Shown: in pieces, positions 53,887 through 61,159 of the stretch
Layout of the letters: each line of letters starts with the position of its first letter
How positions within the stretch are numbered: position 1 is the first letter of the stretch
NCBI GenBank assembly: GCA_038259155.1
Contig: JBBSPE010000003.1
Location: 1-64,000 of the forward strand
DNA from: JAABRT01 sp038259155
GTDB taxonomy: Bacteria > Gemmatimonadota > Gemmatimonadetes > Gemmatimonadales > Gemmatimonadaceae
Direction of reading: 5' to 3'
DNA length: 64,000 nucleotides
Translations under genes and position numbers: made by a program
The notes under the pieces: generated by a model
Databases searched by the model: none
Told to the model about the DNA's origin: nothing
What the model saw: only the letters and a program-made list of their open reading frames with translations

Positions 53887-54396
53887 GTGCGAATTGGCCT
53901 GATGTCCGATAGCCACGATCGGGTGCCCGCAATGCGGGCGCTGGTGGAGCGCATGTTGGCCGAGGGGGTCTCGGTGATCATCCACGCCGGCGACTTCTGC
54001 TCGCCGTTCTCGCTGCGCGCGTTGCAGGATCTGCAGGTGCCGCTGCTGGGCGTGTTCGGGCGCAACGACGGTGATCATGAGGGACTGGTCGCGGCGGCCC
54101 AAGCCGGCTTCGGAGCGGAGCTCTACGAATCACCGCACAGCTTCGAGTTCGGAGGCCAGCAAATCCTCGTGGTGCACGACCTCAACGACGTGCACGAGCG
54201 CTCACTCGCGCAGCATCAGCTTGTCGTCCATGGCTTCACGCACGTGGCAGAAATGAAGATGCGCGGCGATACGGTGATCGTGAATCCCGGCGAGGCGTGC
54301 GGCTGGGTGAATGGTGAGCCGACGGCCGCGATTGTGGATCTGGGCACGAAAGCGGTGGAGTTCATCAAGCTCACCGGGCCGGAGTGGCGCTTCTGA
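53887..54396 (+). CDS. YfcE/MJ0936 family metallophosphodiesterase
   Basis: A 169-residue calcineurin-like phosphoesterase. The metal-binding motifs are present in order: MSDSHDR, HAGDF, GRNDGDH (the usual GNND is GRND here), VHD and HGFTH. Family members hydrolyse small phosphodiesters in vitro; the cellular substrate is unknown. It starts at GTG directly after the lysA stop, and its TGA overlaps the guaA ATG (TGATG), so it is co-translated with both. Confidence 0.88.
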   Translation: MRIGLMSDSHDRVPAMRALVERMLAEGVSVIIHAGDFCSPFSLRALQDLQVPLLGVFGRNDGDHEGLVAAAQAGFGAELYESPHSFEFGGQQILVVHDLNDVHERSLAQHQLVVHGFTHVAEMKMRGDTVIVNPGEACGWVNGEPTAAIVDLGTKAVEFIKLTGPEWRF

Positions 54397-55940
54397 TGGG
54401 AAGCCGCATCCTGATCCTCGATTGCGGATCGCAGTTCACCCAGTTGATCGCGCGCCGTGTGCGCGAGGCGCGGGTGTATTCCGAGATTCATCCGGTGGCC
54501 ACCCGACCGCTCGAGTGGGTGCGTGAATGGAAGCCCGATGGCATCATTTTGTCCGGCGGTCCGAACTCGGTGAATGATCCCGGATCGCCGCGCGTCGATC
54601 CGGCGCTGCTGGAGGTCGCACCGGTCCTTGGCGTGTGCTACGGCATGCAGCTCATCGCGCACCTCGAAGGCGGGCAAATACACGCCGGCGGACGGCGTGA
54701 GTACGGCCGCGCGCAAATCGAGGTGCTCGACACCAACGGCCTGTTCGGCGGGTTCGAGACGGGAGAACGCAGCACCGTCTGGATGAGCCACGGCGACCAT
54801 GTGGAGGACGTGCCGTCTGGTTATGTGGCCACGGCGCGAAGCGGCAACACGCTGGCCGGATTTCGGCATGAGACGCGACCGATTCATGCCATTCAGTTTC
54901 ATGCGGAAGTCGCGCACACCGCACGCGGCGCGCAGATCGTGGAGAACTTCCTGTTTGACGTCTGTGGGTGCACCCCGGACTGGACACCCGGACACTTCGT
55001 GGATCTGGAAGTCGCGCGTATTCGTGAGCTCGTTGGCGACCAGCATGTGATCTGTGGGCTGTCGGGCGGCGTGGATTCATCGGTGGCAGCGGCCCTCGTG
55101 CACAAGGCGATCGGCGACCAGCTCACCTGCATCTTCGTGGACACCGGCCTGCTGCGCCTGCACGAGCGCGAGCAGGTGGAACACACGTTTCGCGCCCACA
55201 TGGGCGTGAAGCTCGTGACCGTGCGCGCCGAGGACCGGTTTCTTTCAGCGCTGGCCGGGGTGGATGAACCGGAGAAGAAGCGCACCATTATCGGCCACAC
55301 GTTCATTGATGTATTCGAAGATGCATCGGCCGAGGCAGGGAAGGGAGCCGCGTTCCTCGTGCAGGGCACGCTCTATCCGGACGTGATCGAATCGGTGAGC
55401 GCGACCGGTGGCCCGTCGGCGGTGATCAAGACGCATCACAACGTGGGCGGTCTCAAGCCCGACATGAAGTTCACGCTCATCGAACCGTTGCGCGAACTGT
55501 TCAAGGATGAAGTGCGCAATGTGGGGCGCGAGCTGGGGTTGCCCGAAGAAATGGTGGGGCGGCACCCATTCCCTGGTCCTGGGCTGGCGATTCGCATTCT
55601 CGGCGCGGTGAGTGAGCGTGCGGTCGACATCCTCCGCCGCTCCGATGCGATCTATCTCGAGGAGATCCGGTCGGCTGGACTCTACAATGACATCTGGCAG
55701 GCATTCGCCGTGTTCTTGCCGGTGCGCTCGGTGGGTGTGATGGGTGACGGACGCACGTACGAACATGTGATTGCCCTGCGTGCGGTTACCAGCACGGACG
55801 GTATGACGGCCGACTGGTTTCCGTTTCCCACGGAGGTGCTGGCGCGGATCTCGAATCGCATCATCAACGAAGTGGACGGTGTGAACCGCGTCGTGTACGA
55901 CATCAGCTCCAAGCCGCCGGCCACCATTGAGTGGGAGTAA
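54396..55940 (+). CDS. guaA: GMP synthase (glutamine-hydrolysing)
   Basis: Converts XMP to GMP. The 514 residues form a class I glutamine amidotransferase (1 to about 190, nucleophile Cys in GVCYGMQL), an ATP pyrophosphatase domain with the SGGVDSS P-loop, and the C-terminal dimerisation domain ending PPATIEWE. The amidotransferase His/Glu motif reads FHAEV instead of the near-universal FHPEV; His and Glu are kept, so activity is expected. ATG 54396 shares one base with the upstream stop (TGATG). Confidence 0.95.
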   Translation: MGSRILILDCGSQFTQLIARRVREARVYSEIHPVATRPLEWVREWKPDGIILSGGPNSVNDPGSPRVDPALLEVAPVLGVCYGMQLIAHLEGGQIHAGGRREYGRAQIEVLDTNGLFGGFETGERSTVWMSHGDHVEDVPSGYVATARSGNTLAGFRHETRPIHAIQFHAEVAHTARGAQIVENFLFDVCGCTPDWTPGHFVDLEVARIRELVGDQHVICGLSGGVDSSVAAALVHKAIGDQLTCIFVDTGLLRLHEREQVEHTFRAHMGVKLVTVRAEDRFLSALAGVDEPEKKRTIIGHTFIDVFEDASAEAGKGAAFLVQGTLYPDVIESVSATGGPSAVIKTHHNVGGLKPDMKFTLIEPLRELFKDEVRNVGRELGLPEEMVGRHPFPGPGLAIRILGAVSERAVDILRRSDAIYLEEIRSAGLYNDIWQAFAVFLPVRSVGVMGDGRTYEHVIALRAVTSTDGMTADWFPFPTEVLARISNRIINEVDGVNRVVYDISSKPPATIEWE

Positions 55941-56010
55941 TCGCCCCATCTGCGCGAGTCTCACGTCTTTGCGTCACGCGCTGCATCCCGCCACTTCAGC
56001 CCCATTTGCC

Positions 56011-57531
56011 ATGTCGTTGTCACGCCGCGTTCTTGCCCTGATGCTCCTGCTCGCTGGCGCGCTTGCTCCGGCGGCCGCGCAGGTATCGACCGCGCCACAG
56101 CATGGTGTGCGTGCGAAGCGCCTTGTGATCCGCAACGCCATGGTGATTGAGGGCAACGGTACGCCGGCCGAGGGTCCGAAGGACATCGTCATCGAGAACA
56201 ATACGATCGTCCAGATCGCGAACGTGGATCCCGCCGCGCCGATCACGGCCACGAATGGACGACGGCCGGCCCGTGGTGACGCCGAGATCGATGCCACCGG
56301 CCAGTACGTGATGCCCGGTCTGATCAATCTGCACGGTCACGTGCAGGATGAACGGGGCGGTGTCCCCCAGCCTCTTGAGTACGAGCTCAAGTTGTGGCTC
56401 GGCATGGGGATCACGTCGGTGCGTGATGTGGGCAGCACCACGCCTGCGACGCTGGCGCTCAAGGAACGCAGCGCCAAGGGTGAGATCGCGGCCCCGCGAC
56501 TCTTTGTGTACGCACGCTACGCCTACATGCCGATCCCGGTGACGGAGGCCGAGGTTCGGCAACGCGTGCGTGACCTCAAGGCGATGGGAGCCGACGGCAC
56601 GAAACTCTTCGGCATGGATCGCGATCAGTACTATCCATTGCTCGACGAGGCGAAGAAGATCGGCTTGCGGACGGCGCATCACATGGCGGTGGACGAAGTG
56701 AATGCGAATGACGCGGCGGTGGCTGGCCTCACGAGTATCGAGCACTGGTACGGGGTGCCGGATGCCGCGATCCCCGACGGCGTGCAGCACTTTCCGGCCG
56801 ACTTCAACTACAACGACGAGGGCATGCGGTTTCGCCTGGCCGGACGACTGTGGCGTGAGGCCGAACCTGATCGGCTGCAGGCCGTGCTCAAGTCGCTGGC
56901 CGACGCTGGCGTCGCGTGGAATCCGACGCTGGAGATCTACGAGGCCAGCCGAGATCTGCAGCGGGCGGAGTCGCAGCCGTGGTTTCAGGAATACCTGCAT
57001 CCCTCGCTTGAGAAGTTTTTCCGTCCGGATCCCACGAGTCATGGCTCCTACTTCGCCAACTGGTCCTCGATCGACGAGACCTATTGGAAGGAGAACTATC
57101 AGATCTGGTTCAAGGCCGTGCGCGACTTCGAGCGGCTTGGTGGCGTGATCGGCGCGGGTGAGGATGCCGGTTTCATCTACCAGGTCTACGGTTTTGGGCT
57201 GATTCGTGAACTCGAACTGCATCAGGAAGCCGGATTCCCTGCGCTATCGGTGCTCAAGCACGTCACCTACAACAACGCGAAGATCCTTGGGGAGGAGGCC
57301 CGCATCGGCCGTATCCGTGTGGGACATCTGGCGGATGTCATCATCGTGAAGGGCAATCCGCTGGCCGACCTCAAGGTGTTCTATCCGCCACTCGAAGGTG
57401 CGGCGGCCGGTACGAATGCCGGCGTGAGCTGGACCATCAAGGATGGCATCCCGTACGATGCGGTGCGCATGCTTCGTGAGGTGCGTGAACTCGTGCGGGC
57501 GTCGCGGACCAGCGCCACGACTTCTCCCTGA
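56011..57531 (+). CDS. Secreted metal-dependent amidohydrolase
   Basis: A 506-residue exported hydrolase with a signal peptide of about 24 residues (LMLLLAGALAPAAAQ). The amidohydrolase fold shows the HxH metal motif in GLINLHGHV, the bridging-lysine region GADGTKLFG, further histidines in TAHHMAVDE and SIEHWYG, and the catalytic Asp in GAGEDAGF. The C-terminal GRIRVGHLADVIIVKGNPL is typical of imidazolonepropionase/prolidase-like amidohydrolases. The substrate cannot be inferred; peptides or cyclic amides are usual in this branch. It lies 70 nt after guaA with no clear promoter. Confidence 0.87.
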   Translation: MSLSRRVLALMLLLAGALAPAAAQVSTAPQHGVRAKRLVIRNAMVIEGNGTPAEGPKDIVIENNTIVQIANVDPAAPITATNGRRPARGDAEIDATGQYVMPGLINLHGHVQDERGGVPQPLEYELKLWLGMGITSVRDVGSTTPATLALKERSAKGEIAAPRLFVYARYAYMPIPVTEAEVRQRVRDLKAMGADGTKLFGMDRDQYYPLLDEAKKIGLRTAHHMAVDEVNANDAAVAGLTSIEHWYGVPDAAIPDGVQHFPADFNYNDEGMRFRLAGRLWREAEPDRLQAVLKSLADAGVAWNPTLEIYEASRDLQRAESQPWFQEYLHPSLEKFFRPDPTSHGSYFANWSSIDETYWKENYQIWFKAVRDFERLGGVIGAGEDAGFIYQVYGFGLIRELELHQEAGFPALSVLKHVTYNNAKILGEEARIGRIRVGHLADVIIVKGNPLADLKVFYPPLEGAAAGTNAGVSWTIKDGIPYDAVRMLREVRELVRASRTSATTSP

Positions 57532-57603
57532 TCCCGTGTCGCGCCGCTGATGCTTCGGCGTCGTTGATTGTGGCCGCGTGATCTCCCGCTCGACTCCACT
57601 GCC

Positions 57604-58998
57604 ATGATCACCCGCCTGCAGTCGCTTCGCCCTGAACTGCGCGAGATGGCCCGCATCGCGACGCCCATCGTGTTGGTGAGCGTTGGTATTCAGGTCATGG
57701 GTACGGTCGATGCAATCATGGTCGGGCGACTCGGTGGCTTCGCGATTGCGTCGGTGGCGCTCGGCAATTTCTATTTTTTCAACGTGTCGATCTTCGGCAT
57801 CGGGCTGCTGTACGCGATTGATCCGATTGTGGCGCAGGCCGTTGGAGCGAACGACCGCATCGGTGTGGCGCGGGGCGTGCAGCGCGGCATGGTGCTCGCT
57901 GTGGTGGTGGCACTGGTGATCATGCTGGTGCTGCTGCCGGGTGAATGGGTGCTGAGCGCGCTGCAGCAGCCCACGGATGTTGTGGAGCCGACGGCCATGT
58001 ACACGCGACGGCGCCTGCTCGGCGCGGTGCCCTTCTTGCTGTTCAACGTGTGGCGGCAAGCACTCCAGGCGATGGGGCCGGTGCGACCGATCGTGCTGGC
58101 GGTGGTCGTGGCCAACCTGGTGAACGTGCTGGCCAACTACGCGCTCGTCTACGGACACTTCGGGTTTCCGGCGCTGGGCGTGGTGGGCGCGGGCTGGGCC
58201 ACGGCGCTCTCCAACTGGGTGATGGCGCTCGCCCTGCTGCGCTTCGCCTGGCCGCTGCTTCGGGACGCGATCGTTCCCTGGCGCGCCGACGCGCTGCATT
58301 GGCGACCGCTCAGGCGCATGCTCGTGCTCGGGGCGCCGATCGGCACGCAATGGTTCTTCGAGGGCTTCGCGTTTGGCATCACCACCCTCTTCATGGGCTG
58401 GATGGGCACCGCATCGCTTGCCGGCCACGAGATCGCGCTCAACATGGCCGCGCTCACCTTCATGGTGCCGCTGGGATTCTCGGGCGCGGCGGCCGCCGTC
58501 GTTGGGCGCGCGATCGGCCGCGGAGACGTCAGCACAGCGCGTCGTGATGCGGCGGCGGCAATCGTCTGCGCGGTTGGGTTCATGTGCTGCAGCGCCGCGG
58601 TGTTCATGAGCGCGCCCACATTTCTTGCCACGCGCTATACGCAGGAAGCGGCCACGCTGGCGGTGGCGGTTTCGCTCATCCCGATTGCCGGTGTGTTTCA
58701 GGTGTTCGACGGCATGCAAGCCGTGACGAGTGGCGTGCTGCGCGGCACGGGAGACACGCGCATCCCCGCCATTCTGCACATGGTGGCATTTTGGGGCGTC
58801 GGGATTCCGTTGGGCGCCGTGCTCGGCTTTCACACACCACTTCGCGAGCGGGGGCTCTGGTGGGGGCTTACGGCCGGCTTGGCGGCTGCCGCCATCCTGC
58901 AGACGTGGCGCGTGATCGTGCGGCTGCGCGGCGACATCTCGCGCGTCGAGATGGACGACGTTCCGCTGCCACTGGACAGCCCGCTCACCCATCTGTGA
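57604..58998 (+). CDS. MATE family multidrug/metabolite exporter
   Basis: A 464-residue cation-coupled antiporter with twelve hydrophobic segments in two related halves. MATE hallmarks: TVDAIMVGRLGGFAIASVALGN in the first half (read in two parts), and the matching GHEIALNMAALTFMVPLGFSGAAA in the second, then GVLRGTGDTRIPA. ATG 57604 is preferred; GTG 57568 is in frame but adds non-hydrophobic residues. Substrate unknown. It is the last + strand gene before the minus-strand ptsN. Confidence 0.92.
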   Translation: MITRLQSLRPELREMARIATPIVLVSVGIQVMGTVDAIMVGRLGGFAIASVALGNFYFFNVSIFGIGLLYAIDPIVAQAVGANDRIGVARGVQRGMVLAVVVALVIMLVLLPGEWVLSALQQPTDVVEPTAMYTRRRLLGAVPFLLFNVWRQALQAMGPVRPIVLAVVVANLVNVLANYALVYGHFGFPALGVVGAGWATALSNWVMALALLRFAWPLLRDAIVPWRADALHWRPLRRMLVLGAPIGTQWFFEGFAFGITTLFMGWMGTASLAGHEIALNMAALTFMVPLGFSGAAAAVVGRAIGRGDVSTARRDAAAAIVCAVGFMCCSAAVFMSAPTFLATRYTQEAATLAVAVSLIPIAGVFQVFDGMQAVTSGVLRGTGDTRIPAILHMVAFWGVGIPLGAVLGFHTPLRERGLWWGLTAGLAAAAILQTWRVIVRLRGDISRVEMDDVPLPLDSPLTHL

Positions 58999-59004
58999 GC
59001 GGGC
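58979..59004 (+). terminator. Hairpin overlapping the MATE gene stop codon
   Basis: GCCCGCTCA at 58979-58987 pairs with TGAGCGGGC at 58996-59004; the TGA is the stop codon. A T-run follows at 59018-59025. It lies between convergent genes and may serve both. Confidence 0.42.
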
Positions 59005-59011
59005 GGGCACG

Positions 59012-59464
59012 TCAGATCTTTTTTTCTTCCAGCAGGGCCATGAAATCGGCCGGCGTGGGGAGCGAGAGCAGACGCTGCGGCACGTCTGGCTCCTTGCTGA
59101 ACTGCGCGATCTTGCCCAGTACGGGCAGGTACTGATTCGACACCTCGAGCGGCGGGGCGACGATCAGGAACATGAAGTGCACCGGCTTGTCGTCGATGGC
59201 CTTGAAGTCGAGCCCGGTGCTCTTGCGGCCGAAGGCCACGCGCAGGCGATTGACCACGAGCGAACGGCAGTGCGGAATCGCGATACCACGGCCAATGCCG
59301 GTGGACCCGAGATTTTCGCGCCGCTTGAGCATCTTGAAGAGCATTCCCTCGGCCTTCTCATCGAGCTTGAGGAGGGAAATGAGCTCCTTCAGCACTTCGT
59401 CCTTCGTCGTGCCCTCGAGCTCAAGCTTGACGGCATCTTCGGAAAAGAATTCTCGGAGTTCCAT
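59012..59464 (-). CDS. ptsN: PTS IIA-like nitrogen-regulatory protein
   Basis: A 150-residue EIIA(Fru/Ntr) domain. The phospho-accepting histidine is His65 in GIAIPHCRS. The pattern LLKLDEKAEGMLFKMLKRRENLGSTGIG, read in two parts, is typical. No PTS permease or HPr gene is nearby, so a regulatory role is more likely than sugar uptake. ATG 59464 (MELREFFSEDAV) is the family start; the frame is open further upstream. A promoter ends 8 nt from this ATG. Confidence 0.9.
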   Translation of the reverse strand: MELREFFSEDAVKLELEGTTKDEVLKELISLLKLDEKAEGMLFKMLKRRENLGSTGIGRGIAIPHCRSLVVNRLRVAFGRKSTGLDFKAIDDKPVHFMFLIVAPPLEVSNQYLPVLGKIAQFSKEPDVPQRLLSLPTPADFMALLEEKKI

Positions 59465-59472
59465 AGCCCTCA

Positions 59473-59500
59473 ATGCTAACCCGCGCCGCTCACAAGTCAA
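59473..59500 (-). promoter_or_regulatory. Candidate promoter of ptsN (TTGACT-N16-TAGCAT)
   Basis: On the minus strand TTGACT is at 59500-59495, then 16 bp, then TAGCAT at 59478-59473. Eight bases separate the -10 box from the ATG, so the mRNA would have a leader of 0-2 nt. Confidence 0.62.
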
Positions 59501-59522
59501 ACGGCGAAGCGGGGCCAAAGCG

Positions 59523-59551
59523 TTGCCCGCGCTTCCGGGGACCGCTAACTT
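59523..59551 (+). promoter_or_regulatory. Candidate promoter for leaderless dusB (TTGCCC-N17-TAACTT)
   Basis: TTGCCC at 59523-59528, 17 bp, TAACTT at 59546-59551, six bases, then the GTG start of dusB at 59558. The start site would coincide with the start codon. Confidence 0.62.
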
Positions 59552-59557
59552 GCTAAG

Positions 59558-60607
59558 GTGAGCACTATCAAGGCCTTCCCGTATCCGGTCCCGCACGCGC
59601 GACCGTTGTTCCTCGCGCCCATGGCGGGCGTGTCCGAGTCACCGTTCCGTCGGCTCTGTCGGGCGCACGGCGCTGACGTCGTTGTGACAGAGTTCCTGTC
59701 CGCTGAGGGCATTCGCCGGGAAAACCCGGCCACCATTTCCAAGCTGCGGTTCAAGCCCGAGGAGCGCACCATCGGGGTGCAGATCTTCGGTGCGGAGCCT
59801 GCGGCCATGGCGGATGCCGCAGCACTGGTGACCGATGTGTTTCAGCCCGAGTTCGTAGACATCAACTTCGGCTGTCCGGTCAAGAAGGTGGTGCGCCGTA
59901 ACGGGGGCTCTGGCTGTTTGCGTGATCTGGGGCTGGTGACCGAGGTGATCAAGGCCGTAGTGGGTGCCACGCACTTGCCGGTCACCGTGAAGATCCGGAG
60001 CGGCTGGAACGAGGAAATGCGGGATCCGGTGAAGATCGGGCTCGTATGCCAGGACGCCGGCGCGCGCGTACTCACGCTGCACGCTCGCACACGCACCCAG
60101 ATGTACACGGGGCAGGCCAACTGGGACGAGATCGCAGCGGTTGCGGATGCCCTGGACATCCCCGTGGTGGGCAATGGTGACATCAAGACGCCGCAGGACG
60201 TCGTACGCATGGCCGAGCATACCAAGGCGGCCGGTATCATGGTGGGGCGTGGCTCGTTCGGGCAGCCGTGGATGTTCCACCAGGCGCGGGCGCTGCTCGA
60301 CGGGGTGGAAATGCCGGCGACGCCGCCGGTCGAGGAGCGGTTCCGGGTGGCGCTCGAGCACGCACGACTGGTCCAGGAGTACGAGATCGACCCGGAAGGC
60401 GCGGCGTACGAGTTCCGCAAGCACCTCGGCTGGTACGTGAAGGGGTTGCACAACTCGGCTGAGCTGCGCAAGAAGCTGCATCAGGTCACGTCGTTCTCCC
60501 AGGTGGAGGGCATTTTTTCCGACTATCTGGCGGATCAGGCGTCGCTGTCACGGGTATTCGAGGAGGAGGTATCGGCGTCCGCCATTGCTGGGGAGATCGC
60601 CGCGTAG
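59558..60607 (+). CDS. dusB: tRNA-dihydrouridine synthase
   Basis: FMN-dependent reduction of uridine to dihydrouridine in tRNA D-loops. The 349-residue TIM-barrel protein has LAPMAGVSESPFRRLCR, the catalytic-cysteine region INFGCPVKKV, the TVKIRSGW strand, LHARTRTQMYTGQANW, and VGNGDIKTPQDV with GIMVGRGSFGQPW. The C-terminal helical domain binds tRNA. It starts at GTG by homology (MSTIKAFPYPVP), divergent from ptsN by 93 bp. tmRNA lies 94 bp downstream. Confidence 0.94.
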   Translation: MSTIKAFPYPVPHARPLFLAPMAGVSESPFRRLCRAHGADVVVTEFLSAEGIRRENPATISKLRFKPEERTIGVQIFGAEPAAMADAAALVTDVFQPEFVDINFGCPVKKVVRRNGGSGCLRDLGLVTEVIKAVVGATHLPVTVKIRSGWNEEMRDPVKIGLVCQDAGARVLTLHARTRTQMYTGQANWDEIAAVADALDIPVVGNGDIKTPQDVVRMAEHTKAAGIMVGRGSFGQPWMFHQARALLDGVEMPATPPVEERFRVALEHARLVQEYEIDPEGAAYEFRKHLGWYVKGLHNSAELRKKLHQVTSFSQVEGIFSDYLADQASLSRVFEEEVSASAIAGEIAA

Positions 60608-60701
60608 TTAATGTGTTGGTCGGTGGAAGGGTGCTGGTGCAGGTGCAGAACGATGTCAGGTGAACAAGCTTGTTGGCACAAGCGCAGGGCCGTGGGAAAT
60701 C

Positions 60702-61060
60702 GGGGGTGCACTGGTTTCGACGGGTTTGGTGAAGCTGTGGCTGCGTGTCCAGGTCCTCGGGCTCCTGGTAAAACACTCGGGAAACTTTCAAACGCCAACA
60801 ACAACCTGGCGCTCGCCGCGTAACCTTCGGGTTACCGCTGGCAGTGCTCCATAGAGAGCCCGCCCGGGGCGCTTTACGGAGTATCGAAAATCTGGGCTAG
60901 CGTGGCGGCGTGTTGCCCGTCATCGCGCGAAACTTTAGGCAACTTGTCTGAACGTGGGCGGCCTGTTGGCCAGCGTTCGGAGACCTCAATCAACAGGACA
61001 CACACGTAGATGCTGTGGTAGATCCAGGTTCGGACAGGGGTTCGATTCCCCTCACCTCCA
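60702..61060 (+). ncRNA. ssrA: Transfer-messenger RNA
   Basis: Rescues stalled ribosomes and tags their products. The 5' end GGGGGTG pairs with CACCTCC near the 3' end to form the acceptor stem (one G-U). CTGGTTTCGACGGG follows the 5' strand and GGTTCGATTCCCC gives the T-arm, both diagnostic. The tag frame is GCC at 60794 to the TAA at 60821-60823 and encodes ANNNLALAA (or one residue longer at the N-terminus if the preceding AAC is used). The terminal LALAA is the protease-recognition end. CCA is not encoded after the discriminator A at 61060. Length 359 nt is normal for a one-piece tmRNA. Confidence 0.96.
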
Positions 61061-61070
61061 CTTGGTGAAC

Positions 61071-61109
61071 ACAAACGCCCCGCCGGAGCAATCCGGTCGG
61101 GGCGTTTGT
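61071..61109 (+). terminator. Hairpin terminator after tmRNA
   Basis: ACAAACGCCCCG at 61071-61082 pairs perfectly with CGGGGCGTTTGT at 61098-61109. The TTTGT in the right arm supplies a short U-rich stretch. It also lies at the end of the convergent ppdK gene. Confidence 0.7.
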
Positions 61110-61159
61110 GCATGCGGTTGGCAACTTCGTGTGCCGCGCCGTCTCGTTGAGCGGCCGCC

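Noticed and set aside
60608..60701. Promoter directly upstream of tmRNA
   Set aside because: TTGGCA at 60673 has no suitably placed -10 box; tmRNA may be processed from a longer transcript.
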